Of a DNA stretch of 5,254 nucleotides, positions 3,915 to 5,254 are shown piece by piece. A program made the position numbers and the translations under genes. How positions within the stretch are numbered: the first letter of the stretch is position 1; each line of letters starts with the position of its first letter. Source of the stretch: Methanomethylovorans sp. PtaU1.Bin073 (lineage in GTDB: Archaea; Halobacteriota; Methanosarcinia; Methanosarcinales; Methanosarcinaceae); NCBI GenBank assembly GCA_002067265.1, contig MVQW01000316.1, positions 1-5,254 of the forward strand. The letters run 5' to 3'. Below the pieces are notes generated by a model, which saw only the letters and a program-made list of their open reading frames with translations, was not told the DNA's origin and made no database searches.

Positions 3915-5254
3915 ATGACTAAATTCGATAATTTCAAAGCGTTCAATATATCCCAGAGCATGCTGGATGTTCTGGAAAAAAAAGGCTTTTTCAAACCCAC
4001 TCCAATACAAGTACGTGTGATCCCTCTTCTTCTCAAAGGAGAGAAAGACATAATAGGACAGGCACAAACCGGCACAGGAAAGACTGCTGCTTTTGGCATT
4101 CCCCTCATTGAAAAACTTACAGGGAACACAGGCAACATACAGGTTTTAGTCCTGACTCCCACAAGAGAACTGGCACTTCAGGTATCTGAGGAGCTGGAAT
4201 CTCTCAAAGGAGAAAAAAATCTATCTATAGTGCCTTTGTACGGCGGCCAGTCAATTAAAGAGCAGCTTAAGACATTAACATCTGGTGCTGACATAATTGT
4301 GGGTACTCCGGGAAGGATCATCGACCATCTGAAAAAAGGAAACATCAAACTGGACTCTATCTCCCATCTTGTGCTTGACGAAGCCGATGAGATGCTCAAC
4401 ATGGGTTTCATAGAAGATGTGAAAGAAATCTTCAAAAATACAAATGAGAACAAGCAAATGCTGCTATTCTCAGCAACTATGCCTACACCTATACTCAAGC
4501 TTGCTAAAAAGCACATGCGAAACCATGAATACATTTCAGTGTCACAGGAAGACCTAATTGCAGAATTCACTGACCAGGTTTATTATGAGCTTGCAGAGGA
4601 ACAAAAGTTCGAGGCTCTCTGCAGGCTGATCGATATAAACGATGGTTTTTATGGACTTATCTTCTGTAATACTAAAAGCGATACTGTTGAGGTCTCACAA
4701 AAACTCGGTGAAAGAGGTTATGCGGCTGATGCACTGAATGGAGATCTGACTCAGGACCAGAGAGAAAGCATCCTTAAAAAGTTCAGAAGCAAGGGGCTCA
4801 ACATTCTTGTAGCTACAGATGTAGCTGCACGGGGGATCGATGTACTGGAACTCACGCATGTGATCAATTATTCCTTACCTCAGGATGCTGAGTCTTATAT
4901 TCACAGGATAGGCCGTACCGGAAGAGCAGGGAAACAAGGTACCGCAATCACTTTCATTACTCCTGCCGATTCAAGGAGGTTTGCATCATTCGTCAGAGCT
5001 GCAAATGCTGAGGTCCGGCTGGAGAAAATACCATCTCCAAAAGAGATTGTCACTGTGCGCACTAAAAATTTCAAAAAGGATATCGGACAGGTCCTAAAAG
5101 CAGGAGAATACACTGATTTCCTGAAATTGGCTAACGAACTGCTGGACAAACAACAGTCCATTGCCGTGGTTGCAGCCCTCCTGAAATATTATTTCCAGGA
5201 TACTCTCAAGGAAGAGCATTATCCTGAACTGGATGCAGGCAGCTCTAAAAAAGA
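3915..5254 (+). CDS. deaD: DEAD-box ATP-dependent RNA helicase (C-terminus cut by window)
   Basis: At least 446 residues of a DEAD-box RNA helicase, which uses ATP to unwind short RNA duplexes, for instance in ribosome assembly, mRNA turnover and cold adaptation. All core motifs are intact: Q motif GFFKPTPIQ (24-32), Walker A AQTGTGKT (50-57), PTRELA (82-87), TPGR (131-134), DEAD (155-158), SAT (186-188), IFCNTK (249-254), ATDVAARGID (300-309) and HRIGRTGRAG (330-339). Residues after about 350 begin the C-terminal extension found in bacterial-type DeaD/CsdA and methanogen homologues, running on past the edge with no stop. The basic or glycine-rich tail expected there cannot be seen. ATG 3915 follows AGTGA (3906-3910) by 4 nt; an in-frame ATG at 3891 would add 8 residues but has no clear ribosome binding site. 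The long leader and inverted repeat upstream suggest regulated expression. Confidence 0.95.
   Translation, partial: MTKFDNFKAFNISQSMLDVLEKKGFFKPTPIQVRVIPLLLKGEKDIIGQAQTGTGKTAAFGIPLIEKLTGNTGNIQVLVLTPTRELALQVSEELESLKGEKNLSIVPLYGGQSIKEQLKTLTSGADIIVGTPGRIIDHLKKGNIKLDSISHLVLDEADEMLNMGFIEDVKEIFKNTNENKQMLLFSATMPTPILKLAKKHMRNHEYISVSQEDLIAEFTDQVYYELAEEQKFEALCRLIDINDGFYGLIFCNTKSDTVEVSQKLGERGYAADALNGDLTQDQRESILKKFRSKGLNILVATDVAARGIDVLELTHVINYSLPQDAESYIHRIGRTGRAGKQGTAITFITPADSRRFASFVRAANAEVRLEKIPSPKEIVTVRTKNFKKDIGQVLKAGEYTDFLKLANELLDKQQSIAVVAALLKYYFQDTLKEEHYPELDAGSSKK

Overview
The window comes from an AT-rich archaeal chromosome, most likely a methylotrophic methanogen of the Methanosarcinaceae (Methanolobus/Methanococcoides-like). 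The evidence is archaeal aIF1A, a small single-domain TRAM protein of the methanogen type, archaeal BRE/TATA promoters (TTTATATA type), GGAGGTGA-type ribosome binding sites and U-tract terminators. The genus is an inference. I see no tRNA, rRNA, CRISPR array, insertion sequence or phage gene.

Layout. 22-447 (-): 141-aa membrane protein of unknown function. 448-790: gene-free. 792-1220 (+): promoter, roughly 120-nt leader, TRAM-domain RNA-binding protein (best start TTG 949) and a hairpin/U-tract terminator. 1261-1599 (-): aIF1A, convergent with TRAM. 1600-1936: gene-free divergent region. 1951-3201 (+): LarA-type nickel-pincer racemase with all core active-site residues, but with no ATG/GTG/TTG at its true N-terminus; ATT 1951 behind a good Shine-Dalgarno is the best start. 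3204-3245: long hairpin just past its stop codon. 3246-3595: gene-free, with two strong TATA boxes, one embedded in a perfect 16-bp palindrome, and a leader that can fold over its ribosome binding site. 3596-3691 (+): 31-codon Lys/Ala/Pro-rich microprotein with a perfect SD, followed by a textbook terminator. 3762-3824: large inverted repeat overlapping a TATA box. 3915 to the window end (+): DEAD-box RNA helicase, cut by the window edge.

Three genes handle RNA or translation: the TRAM RNA chaperone, aIF1A and the DEAD-box helicase. In cold-adapted relatives, TRAM proteins and DeaD are known cold-response RNA chaperones, and deaD there carries a long 5' UTR. Both genes here also seem to have leaders of about 115-120 nt, so a cold or RNA-structure response is a reasonable inference. 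The most original part is 3393-3915: palindromic promoter, SD-masking leader, tiny basic protein, terminator, long inverted repeat, RNA helicase. The basic microprotein may be an unannotated nucleic-acid-binding partner of this module; that is a hypothesis, not a shown function.
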